Source of the DNA: Doryteuthis pealeii
Lineage: Eukaryota > Mollusca > Cephalopoda > Myopsida > Loliginidae
Reading direction: 5' to 3'
Length of the DNA stretch: 64,000 bases
NCBI GenBank assembly: GCA_023376005.1
Contig: CM042143.1
Location: forward strand, 88,943,140 to 89,007,139
A program made the position numbers and the translations under genes. This document shows positions 54,394 to 64,000 of the stretch, in pieces. Under the pieces are notes generated by a model. The model was not told the origin of the DNA. It saw only the letters and a list, made by a program, of their open reading frames with translations, and did no database searches. Each line of letters starts with the position of its first letter. The first letter of the stretch is position 1.

Positions 54394-54633
54394 AGTAAGA
54401 GATGATTATTTACTTAGCTGATACTGGCACAAGGTCACATCAATGGTGCACCCACACATACAAATCATTTCATTATTAAGTTCTGTTAGTGAAGCTTAAA
54501 ATACACTGACTGTATCCTCTGGAGAGGTCTAAGACACCCCCAAGGAGTGTCCCTGGTATGAGGCTAAAATGCAACCACTATTAACTGGTTGGTTATTTTG
54601 TTTTATATCCTTAGTGAGGCAACTTAATTAAAA

Positions 54634-54640
54634 CATATAT

Positions 54641-54680
<40 letters not shown>
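54634..54680. repeat. (TA)n microsatellite
   Basis: About 20 TA units. Confidence 0.9.
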
Positions 54681-54682
<2 letters not shown>

Positions 54683-54814
54683 ATAATACTTCAACTATCA
54701 TCATTTTCATGTTACATTGTTTGTCTGAATCTATTATTTTGTTATAAACTAGCAGTACTTACCTGTAATATGTAGGGGTTGTAAGATGATTATTATTAAA
54801 AATGAATGATGTAG

Positions 54815-55425
54815 TTTGGTTTGGTTTGGTTTGTTTTGTTTTACGGCATATCAACCTCAGTGGGTCATTTAATGCCGATAAAGTTTTGAAATAAATCAAT
54901 TCTTAATGGATAATACAATTTTTTTATAAATACATTTTTCTATTTTACCCATAGATGGGACCCTAACAGGTACTACCACTCCGGGTAAGAGTGGACCAGG
55001 GAGCAATGGTGATGAAGGGGTGCTCCACATTCCCCAAACCTCCAAAACTGGAACCTCACCATCAGATAGAGTTTAACGTCATTCCCAGGACATGTAGACC
55101 CTCAGTCACCGCCTTCTAGCACCCATATGATAAAAAGTGTTGGGGCTTGCCATAAGGGCAATAGGGTTGGGAAAATCATATAGGTGCTAGGGCTTGACGT
55201 GATCAGCCGATTGATCGGAGGGGGCCTCTCCGACCGCTCGTCTAGCCCAAGATAGGGCCAAACTGGAGTATTGCATGTCATGAACTGCTCATCCACCTGG
55301 GCTCTATCCTTAAGCATCACGGGTTGCCACCCACAGCCAACAGGTGGCCCCATTGGGGGAGTCTTACCCCTCTGCAGGTGCAGTTTGTGCATTCTAACGC
55401 CCCAGCCGACAGGGTGGGAATGATG
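54815..55425 (-). mobile_element. R1 retroposon, most complete copy
   Basis: (GGTTT)n tail, full R1b (54840-55130) and full R1a (55140-55425, to 'ccccagccgacagggtgg'). About 610 bp; R1a ORF-like reading (55102-55434) has no domain. Confidence 0.85.
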
Positions 55426-55439
55426 TAGTGTCACTTTTA

Positions 55440-56455
55440 CTAACTTTTAGAGTAATTTTGATCTTTTGTTGTCCTGGCTTCCTGTCCTAATTTATGGTAT
55501 GTTTTAGCGTGCCGGTGTCAGGCAAATTTCCTGCACAACTTAGATATTTTCAAAGTTGTGTTTTTGTCGCTTTTTTGTCAGCAAATTAATGTAGATACTT
55601 TACCCCCCCCCCCCCATTGATTTTTATTGTCAAACCAATGTAGATATTTTACACACCCACTTAAAAAAATTTTTTTTGATTGAATTTGTACAAACTTCAA
55701 TTGCATTTTTACAAAACTCAATTTCAAAACAATTTTCATATCGCATCCTCTGTCTCTTTTAATTTTACAATCCCCCACCCCATAAAATACAAATAAAAAC
55801 TCAGACAATTTTTTTCCATTCCAATTGAATTTGTACAATTCATCTTTACAAAACAAAGATTTCAACGTAAATAACGAATATGTATATATAAACAATGCAC
55901 CTATAAACATTTAGATATTTTTTTAATCTTTAGTCAAAACAAGTGTCACCTTTTTTTTAATAGAAATTAAACTTATTCTGCAGTGCGCATGTAAAATATA
56001 TATATTAATTTGTTGACAAAAAGTGACAAATACACGACTCGGAAAATATCTAAGTTGGTCCAAAAATTCACCTGACGCTGGTACACTAAAGCATAGCTTA
56101 AATTAGGGCAGGGGGCTGTGTTACGATTCTTTTGGCCATCCTTTAGGCTCCAAGCAAGAGTGCTTGTCCAGCGGAAATCCTTGGTAAAGAGTCCTTTGGT
56201 TGTTCCTTGGTGCTCCTCAGTATTGCAAGTTCTTCGTCAATGATTGCAAATGGACGTCTCTTAGTATCAGTGATTAAGTAGTCAACCAGCCGCGCATTAG
56301 GGCTGTTGATTAGCTGAGGTTTAAACCACGTGACCTCGCCTAGTCTATAAATTTAAGTGGTGCATTGTAGCACAGCTTATATCTTAAAATATTTCAACAG
56401 GCTGGGACGACAAAAGATCAAAATTACCAGGTTTAGGATAATTACAGAATCCAAA
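55440..56455. mobile_element. Foldback element F3
   Basis: Arms: 55440-55600 ('tttgatcttttgttgtcctgg', 'ggtgtcaggcaaatttcctg') and 55990-56455 reversed, the right arm being interrupted by a solo LTR. Centre is AT-rich with C-runs. Minus ORF 55578-55910 has no recognised domain. Confidence 0.7.
56119..56399 (-). mobile_element. Solo LTR (LTR-A) with perfect 5-bp duplication
   Basis: Minus strand TGTTGAAATATTT ... CGTAACA, 281 bp, TG...CA ends, flanked by GGCTG on both sides (56114-56118; 56400-56404). Shares end and internal blocks with 34298-34627. A solo LTR forms by recombination between paired LTRs (known). Confidence 0.85.
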
Positions 56456-56785
56456 CACCCTGTTGTTAAACAAATTGGAATCTGAACAAACTTTTTGAGA
56501 AAATTTTACTCTGAAAGCCGGAACATATTTTCATAAACTGAATACAATGTAGCATTTGTATTTGTTTGCGTGTGTCTCTCCCGGCTTTTTGACCCACATT
56601 TTCGTGCGTTGTTCATTCACTTTGTGGGTGGAAATACTCATGAAAGCAATTCCCGTGTGCACAAAAGATATAAGTGAAAACAAGAGATTGGGGAACCAAA
56701 ATCTAAACAACTTTTTTTTATCTAATCATACAGTTGATATAAATGATAGTATCAATCATTTCTTCAAACATGGTATAAGTAAAAG
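56455..56785. other. Unassigned stretch
   Basis: ORF 56556-56801 lacks recognised domains. Confidence 0.3.
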
Positions 56786-57010
56786 TAAAAAAAAAGCCTA
56801 ACTTTGGCATCAGTCAGACAGTGAAGGAGTCTTTCCCCTTTTTACTTGTGCTAGACCAAGGAGATTGTTTTTGCATCAGAGGTGGAGCGCCACACCTATC
56901 ACCAGCTCCTCACTTTACTGCACAGATTCCTGAGTTGGCAAGGGCCAGTATTGAACCAGGAATCTTGTGGTTCCTTGTTGGACACTCTACCAACTGAGCT
57001 AAAATAGCCC
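56785..57010 (-). mobile_element. S2 SINE
   Basis: Minus: 'TTAGCTCAGTTGGTAGAGTG', 'GGTTCAATACTGG', body complete. Confidence 0.8.
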
Positions 57011-57450
57011 TACATAAATATTGAACAAAGAGTTATAACAAATAGACTTTATTGTCTAAGAAAATTCAAACAGAAACAATACAAAACAGGATACATGAAT
57101 GTCCTAAGGAAAACAATCTCTGTAGATAGTCTTGAGGCTACTAAATGGAGAATAAATGTTGTCACTGTAGAAAAACCATTGTGTAATAGGTATGGGGAGA
57201 AGACGCAACTAGTGTGTGGAGCCTCTGTGAAACCATAGGGTGTAGAAAGGTCTGCGTAACTAGTATATGGAATGCTTGTAGCTGGGGAGTCAAGCCTCCC
57301 ATTCTTAAAGGACAGAGATACAATTTGTGTGTTAGCTCTGACAACTGGAGAGTCTAAGAGAAAGAGAGTTTGATTTTAGCAGCATTGCCTTTATATACTA
57401 CCGGTCACAATGCCCTGAACGGAAATCCATAGCAAGTGTGTTTTCACCTT
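57010..57450. other. Unassigned stretch
   Basis: Mixed composition; minus ORF 57162-57344 without domain. Confidence 0.35.
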
Positions 57451-57454
57451 GATT

Positions 57455-57925
57455 TATGCTATTTGAGATGAAGCTTGATAATTTATATTATTTGGATTAT
57501 TCGGACTATTGTCCTCATCTTGATTGTTATATACACAATGTTTCGGTCGATGTGCCCAACAACATTCTTCGGGTGTTTCTTATTGAACTCTGGAAACTTC
57601 TCTTTGTACTTGGGAGCATTCGTGCTGTAATCAGAAGCCTTCGTGGAACTTCAAACCGAACCCTTTATTCAATCCACGGGGGTAGACTATTTTCATACTG
57701 TTAACTATGACTGGGTACAAGTGTTAAGCTGGGTTAATTATTCTGTTACTGTCACCCTTGACCAGGATTGAACCTCAGCCCAGAGATAACTGTCACTTAG
57801 AACTGTATTAACTCTTATATCTGTTGCGCCATGTGTCCAAAGGTATATATGCTGAAATGTTGTGTAGATAACAATAAAGATGAGGACAATAGTTCGAATA
57901 ATCCCCAAAATACAAATTGATTTGT
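57455..57925. mobile_element. Penelope-like P1 with inverted ends
   Basis: Same arrangement as 13645 and 42505; right arm reversed at 57850-57905. Confidence 0.6.
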
Positions 57926-58134
57926 GCTGTTGTAATCCAATCTTTTTGCAATCCGAACTGCAATCTCCTGGAAGAAAATAAATTTGGATTTGGATATTGA
58001 ATTTAGATTCTGGAGGGCACCACTGTATTTGTATTTAAAAGATATCTTGTTTTTGTCATTTGTTCACTATGAATTATTACCCTGTTTGCACTAACTGTGG
58101 TGTACAGAAAACAACTTCAGGTTTATTTGTCTGT

Positions 58135-58575
58135 ATTTATGAGATGAGGCTTGATCTGAATAATTTTGATATTTCAGACTGTTGTCCTCATCTTTATTGT
58201 GTATAACCACAATGTTCAGGCCATTATAACCTCAGGCTCTGTTTAGGTGTTTTTTTTTGTAATTACCTTAGAATAAGTCATCTTGTCTGTATTTATGAGA
58301 TGAGGCTAGATATGAATAATTTTGATATTTCAGACTGTTGTCCTCATCTTTATTGTGTATAACCACAATGTTCAGGCCACTATAACCTCAGGCTCTGTTT
58401 AGGTGGGTTTTTTTTTTTTGAATACCTTAAAATAAGTCATCTGTATCTCACAGATGAGGCTTGATGTGAATAATTTTGATATTTCAGATTGTTGTCCTCA
58501 TCTTTATTGTGGTATGTATAAACACAATGTTCAGACTGCTGTATCCTCGGGCCATGTTCAGGTGTTCCCTGTTTA
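58135..58575. repeat. Three tandem P1b units
   Basis: 'tgtcctcatctttattgtg' at 58182, 58340 and 58493; about 155-bp period. Confidence 0.8.
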
Positions 58576-58689
58576 CCTTAGACTAAAGTCATCATCAGTC
58601 AATAACCCCAAATTCAAGCATGGTTTCGGAGCTTTAATATCATTACTACTAATAATTAGTTATGTTGTCTTAAACAAATCACGGAAACA

Positions 58690-59012
58690 ACCCTCCACAT
58701 GAAAGGATCTGTACGGCCACTTCCTCCCTATCACATAAACCATCTGAGTAAGATGAACAAGACATGCTGGTCACTGCTGGAGAAGCAGGGATGAACTCAT
58801 AAGTGATGTTCTCCTGTGGACACATGCACATAGACACACCAGTGTAGCCTATCCAGCAAGGACCTACATTGATCAGCTCTGAGTGGATTCTGGATGCTGC
58901 CTGCACAGAGGACCTCCCAGAGGCGATGACTGATAGGGATGGGTGTTGAGAGAGAATCATGGATATCTATGCTGTCAGCACAACTTGATGATGATGATAA
59001 TGATGATAATGA
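58690..59012 (+). pseudogene. RTE-like LINE C-terminus with GATGAT tail
   Basis: Nucleotides encode, with breaks, 'HCWRSRDELISDVLLW', 'ARTYIDQL' then a stop, and 'IMDIYAVST', parallel to 11763-12059. Ends in a (TGATGA)n tail at 58987-59018, the 3' signature of this LINE type. Confidence 0.8.
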
Positions 59013-59399
59013 TGATGATACAATGTTAGTTGTTTGGAGAGACGGACATTTGTTGAATCATAAGAAGATTATTTTAATTTTCTTTCATTGTATTGGCCAG
59101 GAACAAATTAATTGCAAACAAATTGTCTCGATATGCTATTGGTCTTTGACTAACAACCCTCCCCACCCCCTCCAGGAACTAATTAGTGACATAAGTGAAG
59201 GTATCCTTGCTGGCCTGGACTATCTACAAAGTTAATCTATACAACATCTATCAATTTTCTTTTCCACATTTGTATGAGATATTACTAGGGTGAGTCAAAG
59301 GTTTAGCAATATTTTGGTTGGATGGTTGGTCAGTAAAAGAGAAGGAAAAAGAGAAAACTTTAAAGTGAGGAGAAGGGTGTGTCTATATAAGAGAGTAAA

Positions 59400-59685
59400 A
59401 AGAGAGGTTGGTTGGTTGTATTTTATGGCATGTCAACCCTTGTTGGGTTATTTTATTCTTGATTATATTATTATTTATTTCTTGATGGGTACTCAAATTT
59501 TTTTAAAACTCAATTTTTAAAAACTCCTTTTTTTCTATTTAACCCATAGATGAGACCCTAACAGGTACTACCATTCCGGGTCAGAGTGGACCTGGGAATA
59601 ATGGCAATGAAAGGGTACTCCACACCCCTTAGAGCTCTAGTATTGGAACTTCAGCATTAGATGCAATATTTTAGTATGTGCTAGT
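59400..59685 (-). mobile_element. R1b fragment
   Basis: (GGTT)n lead, 'atggcatgtcaacccttgttg', ends at 'cagcattagatgcaat'. A mariner-TIR-like 'tactagggtgagtcaaa' sits just upstream at 59283. Confidence 0.75.
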
Positions 59686-59818
59686 TTGTGGTGTGTATAT
59701 CACATGACTAAAGCAGTTTAAGCCATGGAAGGTATCTACTGTGGTTGGTAGTGTTGTGGTAGTTAGTGCACTGACACGTACATTGCTTCACTTCATGTGT
59801 GATTTGAAAGCAACACAG

Positions 59819-60016
59819 ATGAACGTGCAACATAGTCTAATCTGGGAAATTATGCTTTAAAAGTTTGAATTGGGCTGTAATGCCATGGAAGTAACTAAAA
59901 ACATTTGTTGGGCAAAAGGTGAAGGCACAGTTGATCACAGTAGGGTGACCAGATGGTTCAAGGAATTTCAATTCGGTTGCAAGAACCTCAACGATCAGGT
60001 AAGGTCAGGTAGAGGC
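59819..60016 (+). pseudogene. Mariner (SETMAR-like) transposase N-terminus
   Basis: From ATG 59819: 'MNVQHSLIWEIML', a stop, then 'KFELGCNAMEVTKNICWAK' and 'VTRWFKEFQFGCKNL', the paired helix-turn-helix DNA-binding head of mariner transposases in the SETMAR-like form common in cephalopod genomes (from memory). Stops after 'VRSGRG'. No catalytic domain follows: the next sequence is the poly(T) side of the RPL30 retrocopy, whose insertion may have split it. Confidence 0.8.
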
Positions 60017-60022
60017 TAATAT

Positions 60023-60366
60023 AATTTTTCTTTTTTTTTTAATTCACATTAAAAAACATTACATTTTTTAAGAGGCAATCTGTGCTTCTGTGGGCATTCT
60101 GCAGATGATGTCAGAATCACCAGGATCAGTGATGCTGAGTGTGCACACTCTGAAGTATTTTCCGCAAGCTGTTCCCAAATTGATGTTGTTGCCATTGTAG
60201 TGGGGGACACCAGTCTTGGCCAACATAGCATAGTATTCAACTTCACTCTTCCTGAGGGGACGTGTGTTATTGGCAATAATTACCAGCTTGGCTTTACCCT
60301 GTCTCAGAGTCTTCAATGCCTGTTTGTAGTCAAGCACATATTTTCCACTCTTCATCACCAACACCA
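60023..60366 (-). pseudogene. RPL30: Processed retrocopy of ribosomal protein L30
   Basis: Minus frame reads '[20 protein letters not shown]', '[10 protein letters not shown]', '[17 protein letters not shown]', '[19 protein letters not shown]' and 'DPGDSDII', unmistakable large-subunit protein eL30 (usually about 115 residues). About 98 residues are intact with no stop. The first 17-20 residues are missing and replaced by SINE-derived codons (ORF start at 60415). No introns. The stop (60068-60070) is followed by about 27 bp of UTR and a poly(A) run (60025-60040 as T). It is therefore an mRNA-derived insertion. Lacking a native start and promoter it is probably not expressed, though the open frame shows it is fairly young. 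IIR of the family reads IIC. Confidence 0.92.
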
Positions 60367-60560
60367 GTGAGTATATATTTACCCAGCCCCTCTGCATAAG
60401 GAGAATGTGGCACAAGGTCTATTTTTTAAGTGGAGTTTAACAAGTTTGAATTCAGAGTTTTTCCTTCTCCGTGACTGGTTGCCATACCAAGGTTAAAAAG
60501 CCCAGTCTTCTCCACTATTTTACCCATAGCTGGAGAGTGAATAGTTGGATGCACATCCTC
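60366..60560 (-). mobile_element. S1 SINE 3' part fused upstream of RPL30 copy
   Basis: S1 body and 3' end ('cccagcccctctgcataagg' reversed), running without spacer into the RPL30 cDNA in the same orientation. Confidence 0.75.
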
Positions 60561-60569
60561 GGGAAAACT

Positions 60570-61160
60570 AACCTTCTTTTTCATCTGGGATCTTCAGATA
60601 TGCACTAGACAAGTTGTGTCTCTGTCCATTAGGAATTATGGGGTCTTTCCCTCCACCAACTATAGGCTTATATGTGTGCCTTAACGTGGCCCCTTTTTTT
60701 CTTCTTTCAAATCATTCCTATGGAAAACCACACATTGATGAAGATGTTTTGTGGCATAGTCACCAATGATTGCTGTCGGTGATAACTGGGTGTCTGATGG
60801 GGGGGGGGAGACATTGTGTCACATCCTGCTTGTTTGGAGGGGTTGGGTAAATACATACTTGTAATAATCTAGTAGAATTTTGAGAATCAAACATGAAATG
60901 AATGTTTTCGCATGAACTATTCAAAATCAATATTGATCAGGTGATTTTCAATCAGGATTACAAAACTGAGAAAAAAAAAACATTAAAAAAAAACAAAAAA
61001 AAAAAAAAATATTGGACTTCTTATTTTCTAGACAGACATTTTGTATTATGCGAAGAATGGTGGTTCTATGGAAAAGCACTTTGTTGTATTGTCTTCATAT
61101 CGTTTTGATTAGTTGGAGAGCAACCCAGCTTATAAAACTTAGACTTACCTATGCCATACA
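60570..61160. other. Unassigned; short S1 end inside
   Basis: S1 3' fragment at 60820-60860; poly-A run near 60972-61010. ORF 60902-61108 is Lys-rich low complexity. Confidence 0.4.
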
Positions 61161-61162
61161 TA

Positions 61163-61930
61163 TCTTATTATAATGGAGATTCAGTGTCTGTAACTGAAAC
61201 TACATCACAATAAAATAAAAAAAAGTAAGTCAGCAGGATGGCCTAATATCGGTATCAGCCAGACAGCGATGGAGTCTATCCTCTTTTCACAAGCGCTTGA
61301 CCAAGGAGATTGTTTTATCATCTGAGGTGGAGCGCCACACCTACCATTAGCTCCTCACTTTACCGCACAGGTCCCTGTAGTACTCATACACTGAATCGGC
61401 AAAGGCCGGTATTGAACCCGGAACCTTGTGATTCCAAGTCTGGCACTCTATCAGCGGAGCTAATACTCTCAGGATTTGCATAAGTTTATCAATGAGTATC
61501 TAATTTATAGTCATAATAAGTAATACATAGAATAAAGAACAATCTGTATTAGATATATATCTATCTTATTCATTAAAGATGTCTCTATTAAAGTCTAGCT
61601 GAGTTAGATTTGCCTCAAAACAGCCAATGTTATTAGGGCCTTTAAAGTCATACAATGTTTGTTATATATCACTAAGAAATAAAGGATTACATAAGTATGT
61701 GCTGTGAATAATTTGCATACTGGTTTTAACAAATTGGGTTTAATAAATAATTACTTGGTGTTATTGATCTGTAATATTGTTCTATTCTCCAAAGTATTAA
61801 AAACAATCCTATGTATGATTTTATATAGAAATCAATTAAAATAAAATTAGAGTAAGTGAAATCTTTTTTTATACGCATTCATATATAGTTTCATGAGTTT
61901 TTGTAATCTAATCTAATATTGTATCAAATT
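61163..61930 (+). mobile_element. Helitron H2 carrying a nested S2
   Basis: A|TCTTATTATAATGGAG at 61163; after 60 bp a minus-strand S2 intervenes (61222-61465) and H2 body resumes ('ggatttgcataagtttatc') to about 61930. Confidence 0.75.
61222..61465 (-). mobile_element. S2 SINE nested in H2
   Basis: Minus: 'GGTTCAATACCGG' B box and full body. Confidence 0.8.
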
Positions 61931-61931
61931 A

Positions 61932-62087
61932 GATATTTATCAACCACTTCGTATGAGCAGGATGTGGCATAAGGTCAATTTCTGAAATGGAGGTTAACAG
62001 GTTTGAATTCAGAGTTTTTGTTCTCCGAGACTGGTTGCGTAACTAAGGATAAAGAGCCCAGTCTGCCCTACTATTTTACCAATAGCT
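61932..62087 (-). mobile_element. S1 SINE fragment
   Basis: Reversed 3' end and body. Confidence 0.7.
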
Positions 62088-62770
62088 ATACTCTGGAGGT
62101 CCAGGGCACCTCACATGGTGTAATGGTTAGAAAGCTAGACTCGCAGACCATTGAGAGTTAGATTCTCACAGGGTGCTCCATACTTCTGGCCAAGTGCCAC
62201 ATCTAAGTTAAGCTTAGTTATAACTATACTCTGGAGGTCCAGGGCACCTCACGTGGTGTAATGGTTAGAAAGCTAGACTCGCAGACCATTGAGAGTTAGA
62301 TTCTCACAGGGTGCTCCATACTTCTGGCCAAGTGCCACATCTAAGTTAAGCTTAGTTAAACTATACTCTGGAGGTCCAGGGCACCTCACGTGGTGTAATG
62401 GTTAGAAAGCTAGACTCGCAGACCATTGAGAGTTAGATTCTCACAGGGTGCTCCATACTTCTGGCCAAGTGCCACATCTAAGTTAAGCTTAGTTATAACT
62501 ATACTCTGGAGGTCCAGGGCACCTCACGTGGTGTAATGGTTAGAAAGCTAGACTCGCAGACCATTGAGAGTTAGATTCTCACAGGGTGCTCCATACTTCT
62601 GGCCAAGTGCCACATCTAAGTTAAGCTTAGTTATAACTATACACTGGAGGTCCAGGGCACCTCACATGGTGTAATGGTTAGAAAGCTAGACTCGCAGACC
62701 ATTGAGAGTTAGATTCTCACAGGGTGCTCCATACTTCTGGCCAAGTGCCACATCTAAGTTAAGCTTAGTA
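62087..62770 (+). repeat. Tandem array of a 138-bp tRNA-like unit, five copies
   Basis: Units start at 62087, 62224, 62361, 62499 and 62637 (137-138 bp). Each has 'CATGGTGTAATGGTTAGAAAGC' (A-box/D-arm, close to tRNA-Gln) and 'GAGAGTTAGATTCTC' (perfect T-stem, B-box-like with GTT-AGATTC), with 'gggcacc'/'gggtgct' partly pairing as an acceptor. The anticodon-position loop reads CTCGCAG (CGC), not Gln. Copies are nearly identical. Not canonical tRNAs; more likely a tRNA-related SINE head amplified in tandem. Confidence 0.85.
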
Positions 62771-63083
62771 AATATCTATATATTTTCTAGTTGCTGTAAG
62801 GTTTGCTATAATGGATTGGTCTGATCACTAGATGTGCCACGATATTTCTTTTACAGAAATGTTAGTTTCTATCTGAGAAAAATAGAAAACAAAAGAGAGA
62901 GTCCCTCCCTTTTTCTAAAGATTGTACACCTGAGAAAAAGCTGTCAAATAGATTGGCTAAAAATATGTTAACAACAAAAAAAAAAGGAAGATCAATAGTC
63001 TGAACAACTCTTGAAATGAGGTCACATATGTGTATTGGAGTTGCATAAGCTTTTTTTCAAAGAATATTGGTGGGAAATAATAA

Positions 63084-63085
<2 letters not shown>
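62770..63085. other. Unassigned stretch
   Basis: Nothing recognised before the (TA)n at 63090-63135. Confidence 0.4.

Positions 63086-63089
<4 letters not shown>

Positions 63090-63135
<46 letters not shown>
63090..63135. repeat. (TA)n microsatellite
   Basis: About 22 TA units. Confidence 0.9.
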
Positions 63136-63137
<2 letters not shown>

Positions 63138-63138
<1 letters not shown>

Positions 63139-63391
63139 ATATGAATTTACTCGCCTGTTCTTTACAGACTTGAGTTCTCTGGAGATTGTAAAAACATACA
63201 TCCTGTAAGTATGTATCAATTAATTGTTCGCCTCTGACTGACAGCCTCCGACAGCTGTAAGGGGTAAGGAGCTTGGCAGACGAAAATTCTATCGGGTTTC
63301 GCTCCCGGCTAGTAGTAGCTGTTAAAAAAAAAGAAGAAAAGTTGAGTCGCACTGATGAGACGTAAACATCGAAACACGTGTCTGTAGGTAA

Positions 63392-63395
<4 letters not shown>
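63138..63395 (+). mobile_element. SINE-hammerhead element, copy 5
   Basis: 'gagttctctggagattgtaaa' ... 'GGTTTCGCTCCCGGCTAG' box ... hammerhead (63349-63385) ... (TA)n tail. Confidence 0.75.
63349..63385 (+). ncRNA. Hammerhead ribozyme, slightly decayed
   Basis: Core CTGATGA 63352-63358, stem II GACG/CATC with one mismatch, GAAA 63371-63374, stem III ACACGTGT, C17 63382, stem I GCA/TGT. Same design as 15496. Confidence 0.7.
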
Positions 63396-63429
<34 letters not shown>

Positions 63430-63445
63430 TATATATATAGATATA
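63396..63445. repeat. (TA)n microsatellite tail
   Basis: TA units with two GA interruptions, at the end of the SINE-hammerhead copy. Confidence 0.9.
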
Positions 63446-63469
63446 TATTAATTTTAATCCTAATGAGTC

Positions 63470-63655
63470 ACCCTCTCTCTCTTTCCTCTACACTCTTTCT
63501 TTCTTATATTTTTTCTGGGTAGCATGTCCTTTTTTCTTCCCTTTCCTTCTTTATAATAAAAACAGAATGGACCATTATTTAACTGAGGTGAAGGTAAGCA
63601 GTGACATAGTTTCGGTTACAGACAAATGGAGACCTAATCTACATTATTAACAGTT
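63470..63655 (-). mobile_element. Chimera of H1 middle and H2 5' end
   Basis: Reversed H1 block ('tgggtagcatgtcct', 'ataaaaacagaatggacca') directly followed by the reversed H2 5' block ('agtttcggttacagac'). Confidence 0.6.
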
Positions 63656-63772
63656 ATTGAATTTTTCTTCCAATAATCTGTTCAACATAACTGTCAGATT
63701 CATTTCCATTTTTTCTCACTTTTTATCACAAATGTTGACATGTCATCTCTCCATTCCGACGATGAGAGTATA

Positions 63773-64000
63773 ACGGTTTAGCTCAGTTGGTAGAGTGTTC
63801 GGCTAGGAATAACAAGGTTCCAGGTTCGATATCGGCCCTTGCCAACTCAGCGTATGAGTAGCACATGGATCTGTGTGGTAAAGTGAGGAGCTGATGGTAG
63901 GTGTGGTGCTCTACCTCAGATGCTAAAATAATCTCCTTGCTCTAGCGTTAGAGAAAAGAGGATAGACTCCCTTGCTGTCTGGCTGATACCGACATTAGGC
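63773..64000 (+). mobile_element. S2 SINE, cut by window end
   Basis: 'GGTTTAGCTCAGTTGGTAGAG' and 'GGTTCGATATC' boxes, body to 'gataccgacattaggc'. The best-preserved S2 head in the window. Confidence 0.85.

Noticed and set aside
60068..60415. Functional RPL30 gene
   Set aside because: Lacks the native N-terminus and introns, has a poly(A) tail and SINE-derived start codons; a retrocopy.
1..64000. CRISPR array or bacterial operon
   Set aside because: Tandem arrays here lack variable spacers between short palindromic repeats; the window is clearly eukaryotic.

Overview
The window looks like intergenic DNA from a large, AT-rich, repeat-dominated metazoan genome, most likely a cephalopod mollusc such as an octopus. 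That guess rests on a SETMAR-like mariner N-terminus and RTE-like LINE C-termini of a type I associate with cephalopods, on several tRNA-derived SINE families, and on very frequent (TA)n tracts. There is no intron-containing host gene. The only host-type coding sequence is a 5'-truncated, intronless, poly(A)-tailed retrocopy of ribosomal protein L30 (60023-60366, minus). One candidate cellular RNA gene, a tRNA-Glu(TTC), lies at 39993-40064. Nearly every open reading frame over 60 codons is low-complexity or lies in a transposable element.

Recurrent families (names are mine). Helitron H2: starts TC(TTATTATAATGG), ends with a GC-rich hairpin and CTAG, inserted between A and T. Helitron H1: ends with a CTGTGG...CCACAG hairpin and CTAG. 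S1 and S2: tRNA-derived SINEs, with minor families S3 and S4. R1: a two-part retroposon, with an a half carrying the 'cttaaggac...ggtggctgagcag' block and a b half ending in a GGGTTGACATGCC hairpin and an (AACC)n tail. LINE remnants are RTE-like (C-terminal and GATGAT-tailed) or an RNase H/zinc-knuckle type. DNA transposons are a mariner deletion derivative, a Tc/mariner-like relic and several foldback elements. There are also two solo LTRs of one family.

Layout: 1-6.6 kb Helitrons, a SINE-hammerhead element, a 390-bp palindrome and an inverted Penelope-like unit; 6.8-10.7 kb Penelope-like termini and R1/LINE/S1 composites; 11.1-12.6 kb an H2 Helitron carrying nested insertions; 13.6-15.5 kb hammerhead-bearing elements; 15.6-20.1 kb R1/S1/Tc relics and a foldback with a telomere-like core; 20.8-21.8 kb head-to-head H1 copies; 22.5-25.5 kb long satellites (CTTT, GAA, TCTA, a 48-bp minisatellite); 26.5-27.3 kb mariner; 29-33.8 kb foldbacks and polypyrimidine; 34.3 kb a solo LTR nested in S2; 35-36.2 kb a 1.2-kb R1 palindrome; 37.4-41.6 kb several hammerheads, an LTR-like stretch and the tRNA-Glu; 43.7-45.7 kb a LINE 3' end and an intact H2; 50.8 kb another hammerhead; 55.4-56.5 kb a foldback containing a solo LTR with a perfect 5-bp duplication; 59.8-60.6 kb a mariner head plus a SINE/RPL30 chimera; 62.1-62.8 kb a five-copy tandem array of a tRNA-like unit; 63.1-64 kb a SINE-hammerhead and an S2 cut by the window end.

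The most interesting signal is hammerhead ribozyme-like folds (CUGANGA core, hairpin, GAAA, minimal and often palindromic stem III, complementary stem I flanks) at about a dozen places in two structural classes. One class is joined to tRNA-like, pol III-type SINE heads. The other sits in inverted or tandem Penelope-like termini and carries a recurrent extra U after the core. All folds were made by eye and none has been tested by covariance models or activity assays.
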